Assembly: GCA_963693315.1 (NCBI GenBank)
Contig: OY856186.1
Span: 458,737,360 to 458,801,359 of the forward strand
Reading direction: 5' to 3'
DNA: 64,000 nt
Origin: Diogma glabrata
Taxonomy: Eukaryota; Arthropoda; Insecta; Diptera; Cylindrotomidae
This document shows, piece by piece, positions 12,411 through 24,225 of the stretch (positions within the stretch are counted from its first letter, which is position 1; every line of letters begins with the position of its first letter). A model generated the notes under the pieces. It did no database searches, was not told the origin of the DNA, and saw nothing but the letters and a program-made list of their open reading frames with translations. The position numbers and the translations under genes were made by a program.

Positions 12411-15030
12411 CTTTTTTTTTTAGTACATTTTAGTACATTTAGTACATTTAGTACATTTGAACATTAGATGTTTACATCGAGTGAGTATCCATGTTACTAC
12501 ATCGGGCGTTGCCAAATGGATGTCTGCGATGTTGCCATTGTATCGTCGAATTGGACACACAGTTGCAATGTGTTTTATAGTTTGTTGTGGTGCTCCACAG
12601 TCACATTGAGGGGACTCTGAAATGCCCCACTTGTAGAAAGAATCAGCACAATGTCCATGATTCGTTCTTATTCGGTTTAGTGTAGTCCAGGTATGATGTG
12701 GCAAATCGAAACCAGTTTGGGTAGAAGTCGGGTTAGTAATAGAAAGCAAAAGTGAATTGTAATGATGCAGGAGGAGTCCCAGGCATCCAAGATATTAAAA
12801 TTAGGCCAACAGGTTGCTGGCAGTTTTATGTGGAGGCTTTCTTGACTTCAATCGACAACGAGTATGGTCACCGTAATACTCGTGCAAGGGTAACGTGATG
12901 CTGTTGGTTACCTTTTTATGTTCACGCATAAGCGCATGTGAGCGTCTGAGTGCGGGTGGAGCTATATTGCTTAATACAGGGAGGTAAAGGAGTAGACCTG
13001 ATAGTACCACTTATATAGTAGGCATCGTGGCATGCAGCTGTTAGTCAACTTTTTCAGTATGTGTGCTATTCAACCAGACTGGTGCGCCATACTCAGCCAC
13101 TGAGTAAACCAGACTTAGAGCAGTTGTGCGGAGGGCAGCTGGAGTAGCACCCCATGTCGAGCCTGCCAGTTTGTGCAATATATTGTTGTGCAATATATTG
13201 TAGATGGAGTTTAAAAGAAAGAGTTCTATCGAGAGTAATGCCCAGGTACTTTGGCTCTTGATTGTATTTAATGCTAGTGCCGTTAAATGACACTGATAGT
13301 TCGTGTTTTGCCAGTTTGTTGTTTAGGTGGAAACAAGAACTCTCGGTTTTACTTAAATAGGAAATAAACTCCACGTTCGAAAATAGTCATTCATTATCGC
13401 CAAGTCAGTTGAGAGCAAATCTTCCAAGACACCCATATCTTTATTTTGAGTGGACAGAGTCCAATCATCAGCGTAACCAAATTTCTTTGATGTTGTGTCA
13501 GGAATGTCATGAATGTGCAAATTAAAAAGTAATGGCGCAAGGACGGAACCCGGTGGTAAACCATTGTTAAGCATTTTGGACCTACTACAGGAATTATTTA
13601 GATGGACTTTGAATATACGATTACTCAGCATGTTGTTAATTAAACGCGAGATGGTGCTACAAGGTATTGCATTGAACGGCTTATATATGATCCCAATTCG
13701 CCAGACCGTGTCATATGCTGCAGTGAGATCGATGAATACTGCGCCTGTTTATAATTGTTTTTGATACCCAGCTTCGATGTAGGATGTTAAAGCGAGCAGT
13801 TGGTCAGTGCAACTGCGATTGGGACGGAAACCAGCTTGTTTGACTGGGATCTGGTCATTCAGTTTCGGAGCGATACGGTTGTATATGAGCCGTTCTAACA
13901 ATTTGTAGCAGGTGCTCAAAAGGGCAATTGGACGGTAGCTTCCTGGTTCGTTAGATGGTTTACCTGGCTTAAGTATCGCTATCCCTTTTGAAGTCTTAAA
14001 ATGTTTTGGGAGATTGCCGGTTTCTAGGATATTCGAGAAAAATTTAGTTAGCCATTGTTTTACATTTTTTCCAGCATTTCTAAGAAATTCTGGAAATATA
14101 CCATCGTACCCAGCTGCTTTTCCGTTTTTTGTTTTGGACAGAGCTGAATCAAGTTCTTCGCTACTAAAAGAGTTCGCATACTTCGATGGAGACGAGCAAT
14201 TGCGCTTCATTTTTCTTAATTTACGTTTAATTGTTCTTTTATGAAGGCGATTAATAGAAGAACGAGATATGTTTACGATATGATTCGCAATGTCCTCTGG
14301 ATTTATTTCATCGTTAGTACGAGCAATTTAGTTTGAGCCACCCAGCTTCCGAAGGAGACTCCAAGCTTTCCTGCTTGAATGGGAAAAATCTATGTTTTCA
14401 ACAGCGCTAATCCACTTTTGCTCTCTCGCGGCGTCCAGTGAGTAAATTAAGTCATCAGCCACGTCTGCCTCACCACTACTAAGGTACTCCTCATATAATT
14501 TATCGCTCTCTCTACTTCAGCCAGGAATGTATTCTTCACGGAAGCCTCTTGGGATGCATTTCTTAGCAGTTGAGATGATGGCTCCAACGAACCTATCGTA
14601 GTTTTTAGGAATGGGTTGGATCAAGCGTATCACTGCATCCAACTCCAACCTATATTTATCCCAGTCAGCTTTGATGAAATTCCATCTAGGTTTAGGAGTA
14701 GAATTAACGAGTGGAATTTGGATTCCTACCTCAAGAATTACTGGACGATGTTGAGAGCGTGGAAAACCTTGTAAGACAGCCCTAGATATTGGAATAAGGT
14801 TTCGTTGTTCGTTTTTTGTGGAAAACAGAGGTCGGGATTGTAATCACGTCGCCATCTAGCAGATCTAAAGGTTTTCAAGTCTTTCGCATCATATACCAGG
14901 AACATGTTGTTACCATCTGCCCAGTCCGTCAGTTGTATGCCATTGGGATTGTTGTATGAGTAGGACCTCTGGGTGTGATGGCTATTGAAGTCACCAATAT
15001 ATATTGCTGGGTGATGAAATAATGGTAGAG
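12411..15030 (-). pseudogene. Broken, 5'-truncated LINE (ORF2 remnant)
   Basis: Reading the minus strand from about 15012: an endonuclease-like piece (GDFNSHH, then SARWRRDYNPDLCF) at 14738-15010, a damaged spacer, then reverse transcriptase at 13749-14210 (NGKAAGYDG, SYRPIALLSTCYKLLERLIY, QAGFRPNRSCTDQLLALTSY) and 13353-13631 (GLPPGSVLAPLLFNLHIHD, catalytic YADD), RT C-terminal blocks at 13093-13374, and a C-terminal Cys-rich motif CDCGAPQQTIKHIATVCP at 12420-12749. These pieces lie in different frames with stops between them, so the copy is dead. The 3' end (12411-12460) is a short GTACATTTA-type repeat next to a T-run, matching a LINE tail. It belongs to the broad jockey/I/LOA group; I do not assign a clade. 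Confidence 0.82.
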
Positions 15031-15104
15031 TAGCAGCTGAATTAAAAAGTATAAAGAAAAACACACAAATCGAATATGACAAAACATTTATTTTACCTAA
15101 AAAT

Positions 15105-15300
15105 ACAACAAAATCTTTACTTACTATACCACACTTACACACCACACTTAAACCGAAAAAAAATCAAATTCAATAAAAAATATAAAAATTATAAATCAAG
15201 AAAATGAGAATAAGAAATAAGAAAATAACAAATGATTACAATTTATCTCACTGTCTTTTAATATTTATTTACATTTAATACTTATTTAGCGTGACGATGA
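15105..15300 (+). pseudogene. Decayed duplicate of the small membrane-protein locus
   Basis: The leader 'caacaaaatctttacttact' and the following 'atcaaattcaataaaaaa' recur here as in the 12.04-12.13 kb leader. The start region reads ATA AAT CAA GAA AAT GAG where the upstream copy has ATG AAT CAA GAG AAC GAG, so the start codon is lost (15191-15193). A later 'ttatttagcgt' matches the part encoding the membrane segment, but the frame between is broken. Confidence 0.55.
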
Positions 15301-16700
15301 CTCGAATATATACATTTTTCCCCATACAAAAGTGGTACAACAATCACCAACAGAAAAAAGAAAACAACAACAAAAAGTAAAACAAAACAGAATAGCCACA
15401 AAATATTTCTTTTAAAAACTATAAATAAAATTTTCAGATGTCGTAAAAATCAACTGAATGCATTCTAAATTTTACTTCGCATTGACATCCCACTGTGCTA
15501 AAATACAATAGCAATAACCCTAAAAAACTACACTATCGATGAATTTAAATACCGTCAATTGGCAATTCAACATTTTTCGTGACCTGAATACGACCAAATG
15601 TGACCTGAAAAAAAGTGCAATAAAGTCACATTTTTTGTAGAATCGAAAACGCTCTGTTTAAATCAATCTTTTGTGACTCATATTGTAAAAGAAATACATA
15701 CTCAAAATGGAGTTTTTATTTTCCTTATTTTGTTTCACGGCAATACCAATATGTTATTATTTTAATCACTGCCTGCCAAAAAAATAATTAATTTTCTTGT
15801 TAATATCAAAATGATAATAATTTTAACGAAACGGGAAAAGATCGATAATGCATTTTTTAAAGTAGTTAATAACTTTAAAAAATGCATTATCGATCAATTT
15901 AAAATTCGTAAAAGGAAATGTTTATGATTTTTATGAATTCATGAATAAAAAAACAATAATTTTAATGGTATTTGATAAAAATTAAAAAAAAAACAATAAA
16001 AAATGTACCACTATAGGAATTGAGCTCTCGACCTCTAGACCTCAGTCGATCGACTATAGGTATAAAATAATTTTATTAAATTTTAAACTTACAAAAAATA
16101 TACGATTATTCTTTTATAAACGCTGGTTTATAGTATACCTCAACGGTTATGAAACGATAAACAGATGTCATAAATATTTCGTATTATTTGTGTAGATATT
16201 TATAGATTTCATAAATAATTTGGTTATAAAATTTAATAAACAGCGTTTATTGAATTTTTATGATTTTGTTTTGAGTGCATATGAAACTGGTTACAATTAT
16301 TAGAGTAACTGATTAGGTTTTAAGGAGCAATAAACAAGGTGGCAGAGACTCTTCCAAACACCAGCTGATTCTTTTACTGAGTTTTATTATTTTATGACTG
16401 TTCTTGCACTGCAACCTTGGTTCATAAATTTTGATGAAGCCTTGATACAACGTCTGGATCTGTACGAAAAGAAACCACTCAGTTTTTTTGCGATATAGAA
16501 CAAAGTTGTGCGGATCTGTCAAGGACTCGTTTATTTGAAACTTCAATAACTTCAAGGTTTTGTTGAAACTTGATGCTTCAATTACATCAAGCGATTTTGA
16601 TGAAACTTAAGATAAATAAGATGTTGTCGAGAAATATTTTGTCAACCGACTTTTGACATAGTTGTACATATATACATACATACTTCTATTTTGAAAAATT
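15301..16700. other. Non-coding DNA with a perfect 24-bp stem hairpin
   Basis: At 15839-15896 a 24-base arm (starting gatcgataatgc) is followed by an 8-base loop (agttaata) and its exact reverse complement. Near 16012-16062, read on the minus strand, sequence resembling a decayed pol III B box (gagctcaattcc) follows a tRNA-like block, possibly an old SINE. No coding region is supported. Confidence 0.5.
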
Positions 16701-16713
16701 CATGATAGCCGTC

Positions 16714-16796
16714 TTCGATTTGACTGAAGCAACTGAATCAATCGAAAAGTTGAATGCAATTGTTGTTGTTTTTTCAGTTGTTCCAGTCTAATCGAA
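16714..16796. mobile_element. 76-bp-family palindromic mini-MITE, copy 2
   Basis: Same inverted-repeat ends and the same centre (ttgaatgcaattgttgttg) as the element at 5406-5481, with a 7-8 bp insertion (gaatcaatcg region) near the left arm. It abuts the next repeat, which starts at 16802. Confidence 0.65.
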
Positions 16797-16801
16797 CTTG
16801 C

Positions 16802-17190
16802 TAGTCCCTGGACCTTCACCTACTTATTTTTCTGATTACCACATATTTTATGCTTACATTTTATGCTTATGCCTACATCTTTTTTATCTGCCATTTGCCT
16901 TGATTCGGCCGCTTTTTTCCTCGGGGAAACTCCGAAACATGGCGATTTCCCGGTGTCTTGTATATTTATTACCATAATTTTGTTATTTATTAAAGGGGGT
17001 GGAAATTTGTTTCAGAAAACGAGGGTAAATTTGTCCGACAAAAAATTGTCTGGTTTTGTCTGGTCCGACAACTCAAACTCGACAAAATACCAGGATATCG
17101 AAAATCAATCACCACAAAACTAGTTTTCACAGGATTGTTTAACAAAAATTAGTGAAATTGAAGGGTCATATTGTCCGACAAATTTTTGGC
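16802..17190 (+). mobile_element. Partial copy of the AGTCCCTGG foldback element
   Basis: It begins tagtccctggaccttcacct and follows the left arm of the foldback element at 29360-29928: the same acatattttat block, cggccgcttttt block, 'ggtggaaatttgttt' and the repeated 'gtccgacaa' words. The right arm is missing or strongly diverged, so the right border is approximate. Confidence 0.58.
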
Positions 17191-17680
17191 CGCGTTTTTT
17201 CAGTGTTCAGTGTTTTTTCCGACTGGAAGTCGGAATTCTAGCGGGGTAGTGTTTATTGATTACCACATGTCTAATTTTTTTTATAGTTTTAATTAATATT
17301 ATTTTACTCTGATACAATTGTCCGACAAATTAGTGACCGCTAACTATCGAAAAATCGAAAAATGTCATAATTTCAAACACGATAGCGTACGCTCAATATC
17401 ATCATCCACAATATATCAACATTAGTCAATAATTTTAGATATTTGTTCATAAATATTACAAATTGATAAATTATAAATAATAATAAAAAATTATTAAATA
17501 ATTTCGTAATAATTTAATGAAATCATTATAATAATCAAACTGTAGTCATTACTATGTAGATTTTTAAACGTATCTCAGTATAACCTATTGGTTTAATTTA
17601 TATTACTGTTAATTGTAGTAGGCTGTTGTTAAAACAAAATTGTTTTGTTTTGTAATTCAAATTCTAATTATATTATATTC
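17191..17680. other. Non-coding AT-rich DNA
   Basis: No gene is seen. A further gtccgacaaatta word near 17319 may be a remnant of the repeat to the left. Confidence 0.4.
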
Positions 17681-17704
17681 TCTCTCTCTCTCTCTCTCTC
17701 TCTC
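17681..17704. repeat. (TC)n microsatellite at the assembly gap
   Basis: About 12 TC units run directly into the N block, so the true array length is unknown. Confidence 0.9.
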
Positions 17705-17904
17705 NNNNNNNNNNNNNNNNNNNNNNNNNNNNNNNNNNNNNNNNNNNNNNNNNNNNNNNNNNNNNNNNNNNNNNNNNNNNNNNNNNNNNNNNNNNNNNNN
17801 NNNNNNNNNNNNNNNNNNNNNNNNNNNNNNNNNNNNNNNNNNNNNNNNNNNNNNNNNNNNNNNNNNNNNNNNNNNNNNNNNNNNNNNNNNNNNNNNNNNN
17901 NNNN
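17705..17904. other. Assembly gap of 200 N
   Basis: Exactly 200 unknown bases, a typical placeholder length. Reading frames called across it are meaningless. Confidence 0.99.
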
Positions 17905-19239
17905 CAAAAGTTATTATACAAATCAAATTAAATTAGCTTACGTCATTACATTTATATTGTCTTCATCCTGACTCCCTAGCCATGTTTGTTTTGTTGTTGT
18001 AACCATATACATACTTCTTTGTTTGGATGTCTGCCACAACCGTTAATATCAACACTAAATTCCTTATTCCAAATAAACATGTCGCCGATCTATCCAATCA
18101 TATACATAACTCATTAAAAACTGTTGCTTATTATCTTCATCTATACTTTATCTTCAGCCTTTAGTTCTTCATGAGCATTAGACAAATCTTCGAACGAACT
18201 TTTGATTAATTTATCAGATTCCATCTTTTTATTTAACTTTTCAAAACAAATACGATTTTGAAATTAAAACTAGTCAAAACAAAAAAAGTCTAAGTAGGAT
18301 AAAACACAAATAACATTTTCATTCATAGCTTTTTAATTTATTTATGTAAAATTTTTCTATTTTGATATGACAGCTAACTTTCACTTTTAACCACATCACA
18401 ATTTTATTTACAAAAAAACGATACTAATTTAGACAAATTAAAAAAACTTAAACAGATGAAAGTTACATTAAATTTTATTGGAAATATAACTAACAATAAA
18501 TTGAGACAAATTTATCTTATAACAACATATTGTTTTTATTTCCTTTAATTTCCAAATTATACTGCCTATTTGATTAAAAAATCTTCTTTTTTATTTCGAT
18601 TCTCCTTCCGACCTGAATTCCCCCACCAAGAGAAAATAAACTAAGAATACAGTGGTACCTCTGTAATGAGTCCACCGTTACAATTGTAAATCACCTTGTT
18701 GAACACCAGATGTTATATCAAATCTCTGGGATACCAAGGAATATGATCGGAGAACACCCCATGAAACATCTCCAACATTGACCCTAACTAAATTTTTGAT
18801 CAGATATAAAGCTTTGATCCAAGCAATAAGTTGCTCGTCCTTATAACGTCTAAATTTGGATATGAGGTTGATATTTCATACTTTGTCAAATACTTTGGAA
18901 CTATCAAGAGCAACACCAAAATCTCTCCAGAATTTGCAAGCAATCTGTGTCCACATAAGTGACAAAAAAAAAGTAAATTTCCCGTCGTTCTTTCTTTTCG
19001 ATATCCGTCATTCATTAAGTATTTTTGGACTCATGCTCATTAAATTAAAATTTTCATATTCAAATATTTTTAGCGACAACCGACGCTTTGATAATATCAA
19101 TATCATACGGCAGCGTGTTTTCTATGGATAATTTAAATTGTCTTCAAACGTAAATTTGATCATTATTATTATATTATTAAATGTTTTTGACAATCTGACA
19201 GATAATCTTACAAGACAGCGATCCTTTTTTGAGGTTTTA
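17905..19239. other. Non-coding AT-rich DNA
   Basis: The frames at 18800-19131 overlap on opposite strands with no recognisable product. Near 18655-18870 the base composition is less AT-rich and may be an old repeat or LINE fragment, but nothing could be identified. Confidence 0.4.
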
Positions 19240-19865
19240 GTTTTTTTTTTTTTTTAATAAAATGTGATGTGTAGTAGGCATTACAATATGTGTCACAACA
19301 ACACATAAAAACCTTTTAAGACCAAGGTCCCACAACAACATGCGTTCTATGGATGTTAATGGACGCAAATCTGTTTTTTTTGTTTTTTAATATTTTTTGT
19401 TAAATAATGGACAACCAAACTATAAATCCTATCACATATAAAATATGACATAGGCCAATACTTCGTGATAGGATAGGGAATATAAAAATAAAATAAGAGA
19501 TAAAAAGCAAATTTGTTTTAAAAATTTGCAGGAACAAAACTAAAATTGGTTTGCCAATAGTCCAGCTAATGGCATAATCCTTGATTATGGGACGCAGTAT
19601 ATTTTTCAATGATTAAAGCTCAGATATATAGTTATATGAAAGCTCGTTTCTTCGAGCAAGCTACAGCGTTCCAGCATCAAGGAATATTCATTAGCTAAGA
19701 TTGAGAGTGCTACCGTTGACTGAATACAGTTCATCCGCCAGCACCCCTAAGATATCACCTTGGCTAGTGATATCTCACTGCAATTGCCAGTGGTATGTGA
19801 TATCTCACGTTAACTCATGTGCCAATAACAGGGACTGGAGTGCGCGGGGTTGTCACACCCGTGGA
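19240..19865 (-). mobile_element. SINE-like retroposon, copy C (longest)
   Basis: Minus-strand copy of the family at 4225, 4896 and 59439. Its 5' end is at about 19862 (gggtgtgacaaccccgcgca on the minus strand) and its tail is the 15-T run at about 19240-19255. It keeps the 5', middle and 3' blocks, so it is the best guide to the full length of about 600 bp. The minus-strand frame at 19400-19609 lies inside it and is not a gene. Confidence 0.62.
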
Positions 19866-20122
19866 TCAAAAAATAGAAAAAAATTAACAAATTAATAAAA
19901 ACTAATCCCTCCATGCGTTATACTAATTTTGGTTTTAGTTAAATTATTATACACTCATATACGTCAACATGGCGTCGATTGACAGGCAATGAATTTTTCT
20001 CTAAATTAAATAATTAAATTAAACAGTATTTACAATATTTACAAACAATATTAACACGTCATTTATAGAGAAAGGACCCATCATTAAGATTGGCTGGGGA
20101 TAGATTACTAAATAACCTCAAA

Positions 20123-21043
20123 ATGAGTGATTGCAGTGGTGATAACAGCATGTGTAAAATTTGTGATTTGGAGGTTAAGAGAAATGACCGTGCATTGTTC
20201 TGTGATGGTTTCTGTATAAGATGGTACCATATTTCCTGCCTAAATCTAAAAAAGGCAGTATATAACAAAATTAAAGAGATGCCGGAGGTGTGTAAATGGT
20301 TTTGTGATGATGCTCCTGCTAAGTGTTCACAGGGTATAATTTTTGGTGCCTAAAACGAAGCAGGACGTTATGGAAACCAAATCCGATATTGTTAAGAGAG
20401 TGAGACCTTCGTCGCATGGCATCTCAATTGTGGATGTAAAAGCCAGGCGGGATGGTGGAGTCATCATTAATGCTAAGGATGGTGATTCAACAAGAAAACT
20501 TGCTACCATTATTGAGAGTCAAGTTGGTGCTGAATACAAGATATCACTAACAAAGAAGCGGAATCCTAGACTTATCTTGTTAAATGTGGACAAGGATCTC
20601 GATGAGAGTGAGCTGATTGATGATTTGGTTGAACTTAACTAAAACTAACTAAAAAGGTGTTTAGTGTGCAGAATAGGACTAATCACAAATGGCTGATTAA
20701 AATTGAAGCAATTGGTTCCACGTTTGTAAAACTCGTGGATCGTTTTGTCAATTTGCACTGTGGCAGATATCTGATTAAAGAGGATCTTAATGTCACACAC
20801 TGCTATAGGTGTCAGGGATATTTTCACTCATCTAAAAATTGCACTGCTCGGGTTAGCTGTGTAAAATGTGGTGGTGAACATGATGTCAAAAATTGTAGCT
20901 CCGCTGCAAATAAGTGCGTAAACTGTGTCAACTATCATTTCATCAAAACGGACCACAGATGTGATGCTAAGGACTGCCAGGTGTACTTAATGAAACTAAA
21001 GCTTAATAAGCAAAAAACAGATTATTGCTGTGATATCTTATAG
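20123..21043 (+). pseudogene. LINE ORF1 with PHD-like finger and CCHC knuckles, frameshifted
   Basis: From the ATG at 20123 the N-terminus carries a Cys/His cluster of PHD type: CKIC, then CDGFC, then WYHISC, then CKWFCDD (20150-20330). The frame breaks near 20340-20353 and resumes in another frame (20343-20642) with an RRM-like middle, breaks again near 20642, then continues at 20657-21043 with CYRCQGYFHSSKNC, CVKCGGEHDVKNC and CVNCVNYHF, the zinc knuckles of LINE ORF1 proteins. In living relatives such proteins bind element RNA as a ribonucleoprotein. At least two frame breaks make this copy inactive. Confidence 0.75.
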
Positions 21044-21113
21044 AGGTATATTTATTTATTTGATTGTTTTTGTGATATTTTATTGTGATAAATAATAGTT
21101 GTTTATTCGCTTA

Positions 21114-23857
21114 ATGTCTTGTAATAATAAGTTTCTACTAGGTAATTTTTTATGTGATAATTCTGGTAATTTCAATGTTGGTTTCTTAAATGCTAGGGGG
21201 GTAAGATCCAACTTTGAGGAGTTCAGGGACTTTTTTCATAATAGTGAATTTAGCTGTGTCTGTGTGGTGGAAAGCTGGCTGAATGACTCGGTCCGTAGTG
21301 CGTCTGTTGATTTTAATGGTTTTAATTTGATTAGGAATGATAGAGGATATAGTTGCGGTGGTGGTATAGCAATTTACTTGAGGAATGACTACAAGTTCTC
21401 GATACTTGAGAAATCTGATAACGTCACGCGATGTCCTGAATTCTTATTGATCTCAGTTAAACATAAGAACTTTGAGGTACTCCTTGCCTGTGTCTGATGT
21501 TGATGATGTTAACTTGGATAACTTTTTCAATGCTTTTGGTTCAGTTGCTAGTTTATATACCAATATCGTCCTTGTTGTTGACTTTAACATCAACCTTCTT
21601 GGTAACTCACCTATGAAAGTTGGCTTTATGAACAGCCTAGCTGCCCTTAATCTAAGTGTTCTAAATAATTTACCGACCAGAACGCAAAATTCAACTGCTT
21701 CTCTGTTAGACCTTGTGATAACTGACACTTTATTGTTGGCTGCTAATCATGCTCAAATCCCACTTCCTGGACTGAGCGACCATGATGGTTTGCTTGTATC
21801 TTTTTTTACTAATGTTGCTCCTCTACCTCAAATTGTAAAGTATCGCTTAGCACAGGATCTTGAAGATCTCGACTGGGGTACTATATATTCCACTTGTGAT
21901 GTTAATATTCAGATAGAGTTCCTGAACTCTTCGATACTGAGGCTCTTTGATAAATTCGTGCCTATTAAGTTATTTTCTCCTAAAACTCGTGATGATGTAA
22001 CGACCCCTGAATTTAAACTGCTTAGAAAGATTAGGAATGAGGCCTACATGCTATGGGTTCATAATAAATCGAAGGATTCTTATGTTAGGTATACTGATCT
22101 TTGTAAGTTGGTGAAAAGGAAAACCATGGATGCGAGAAAGCTTGCAATGGTCAATAGATTTAACCGTAACCTGTCCTCACAGCAGCTCTGGCCGGAGCTA
22201 AAGGGGATGGGTGCTTGCGGTAAAACAAGCACACCTTGTAATGTGGATCCTAACTTGGTCAATGATGCTTTCGTGGAGTATGGTAGCTCTTTTGCTCCGA
22301 CTAAGAATTTTTCAATTCTCGGCTCTTCAGCTGGCAGCTTCGAATTTGGTTTCCGTAATATTGACCATGATGAATTCCTCTGTGCGTACTCGTCAATTAA
22401 ATCTAAATCAACTGGATGTGATCAGGTGGATGGGCGTTTTTTACAGCTTATCATGCCTTTTATTTACGTGCATGTTACACATATTATTAATACTTGTTTG
22501 ACGACGTCGACCTTTCCTCTGGCCTGGAAGTTGGCTAGGGTGGTACCTGTTCCGAAGAGGTTGATGACTACCGACCTATTAGTATTTTGCCGGTGCTCTC
22601 TAAAATTCTCGAGAAACTTATGTGTAATCAAATTCTTGATCATCTGGATCGCCATTCGCTGTTAACGGATAAACAATCAGGGTTCAGGAAGAATCATAGT
22701 GCTGTTACTACTGTCGCCGATCTAATTGGGGAAATTTGTGAACATAGTGATATGTTGTTTTCGTCTATCCTGGTTCTGCTTGATTTCTCGAAAGCATTCA
22801 ATAATGTAGACTTCTCGGTGCTTTGCTCTAAACTGTTATTTTATGTTCAGTAATTCGGCACTTGAGTTGATATGGAGTTATCTTACCCCGAGATATCAAT
22901 TGGTAAAGACTGGTGTGGGATCTTCTAATTCTCGTGAACTCTTCTCTGGGGTACCGCAGGGCTCTATCTTGGGTCCTCTATTGTTCTGTATGTATGTTAA
23001 TGACCTGGAGAAAAGTGTGAAGTTCTCCTCAACCAGCATGTATGCGGACGACATCCAGTTATGTATGGCTGTACCTTAGATCCAGGCCGATATAGCGGTT
23101 AACAAAACTAATGAGGACCTACAGAGCATATATGACTGGTCTATCAATAATCGGCTTCTACTTAATGCTGGTAAAACCAAAGCTATCCTAATTAATGGTA
23201 ATTCTGAGTTGACTCATATCCCAATAAAAATTAATGGTGTTGTAATTCCTTTCGTAAATGAGGTGAATAACCTGGGCATAGTTATTAACAGCAAGCTTAA
23301 GTGGAATAGCCATATTGATAGAACGATTGGCAAAGGTCTACTTTGGTCTTAGACTCCTGTGGGCTAATGCTCGTCTACTTCCAGCTAGCCTCCGTCTTAT
23401 GCTCGTAAGATCTTTACTAGTTCCTATCATTACGTATGGAGAGGTCTTATTCTGCAAAATGGATAAGTCTAGTGAGCGGAAGCTTAGGGTGGCTTTTAAC
23501 GACTGTGCGAGATTTGTTTACTATATCAGAAGAAAGGACCGTATCTCTATCTCTCCTAAAACCTATACAATTCTCAACTGCAATTTGACTGACTATCTGA
23601 AATTCAGACTTACTATCTTTATGCACCGCATCAAGGCCAGGGTGTTGCCGCGGTATTTGGTTTCAAGAGTGATCGTCTCATCCAGAACTCGTAATAACAA
23701 TTTTATCATTCCTAAACATAATTCTGCGTGTGTGGCTTCTCAAATATGGGTCCATGGACCTAGAACATACAATTCCATAAGACCAGAAGCCTTTAAGTCG
23801 TTGTCTTCTATTAAGAGCTTCTCTAAGGCTGTCCGGGATTTCTTTAGTTCAGTCTAA
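21114..23857 (+). pseudogene. LINE ORF2 endonuclease-reverse transcriptase, frameshifted
   Basis: An apurinic-type endonuclease opens the protein (FNVGFLNARGVRSN, then VVESWLND, then GGGIAIYLR at 21150-21400). The frame shifts near 21480, after which the endonuclease ends with LPGLSDHDGLLVSF (about 21763-21800). Reverse transcriptase follows in pieces: 22587-22853 (LTDKQSGFRKNHSAVTTVAD, LLDFSKAFNNVD), 22843-23079 (FSGVPQGSILGPLLFCMYVN, catalytic MYADDIQ), a TAG at 23077-23079, and the C-terminal region from 23315. At least four frame breaks and one stop are visible. The gene order and the YADD core are intact, so it is a moderately old copy. Confidence 0.82.
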
Positions 23858-24225
23858 ACTTCTACACTTTTTCCTTTTGTATAAATGTTTTGAATTGTCT
23901 TCAAAGTGGATAGTGGGAACTATACATAATAGTTATAACTAAAAAGTAGTGTAATTTTGCCAACATTGGATTTACTAGGATTTGTTAAGATTTATTAATT
24001 TTAAAAGTTTTTTATATTAAGAAATCAGTTATCTATATATTGTTATTGTTGTCTATATTGAGAATGAAACATAAATTTGTATTTTTCTTAATATTAAATA
24101 AGCATTGTAAAGTAAGCAATAATGCAATGAGTTTGGTTTGCTCTAAATGTCTCTCAACCTATCAAACCTTTCTAATAACCATTCAAATAGTTGTAATAGT
24201 TAATAATTGAGGCTGAAATCATGTA

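Noticed and set aside
17640..17971. Open frames on both strands across 17640-17971
   Set aside because: They run through the 200-N gap and the TC microsatellite; the sequence is unknown.
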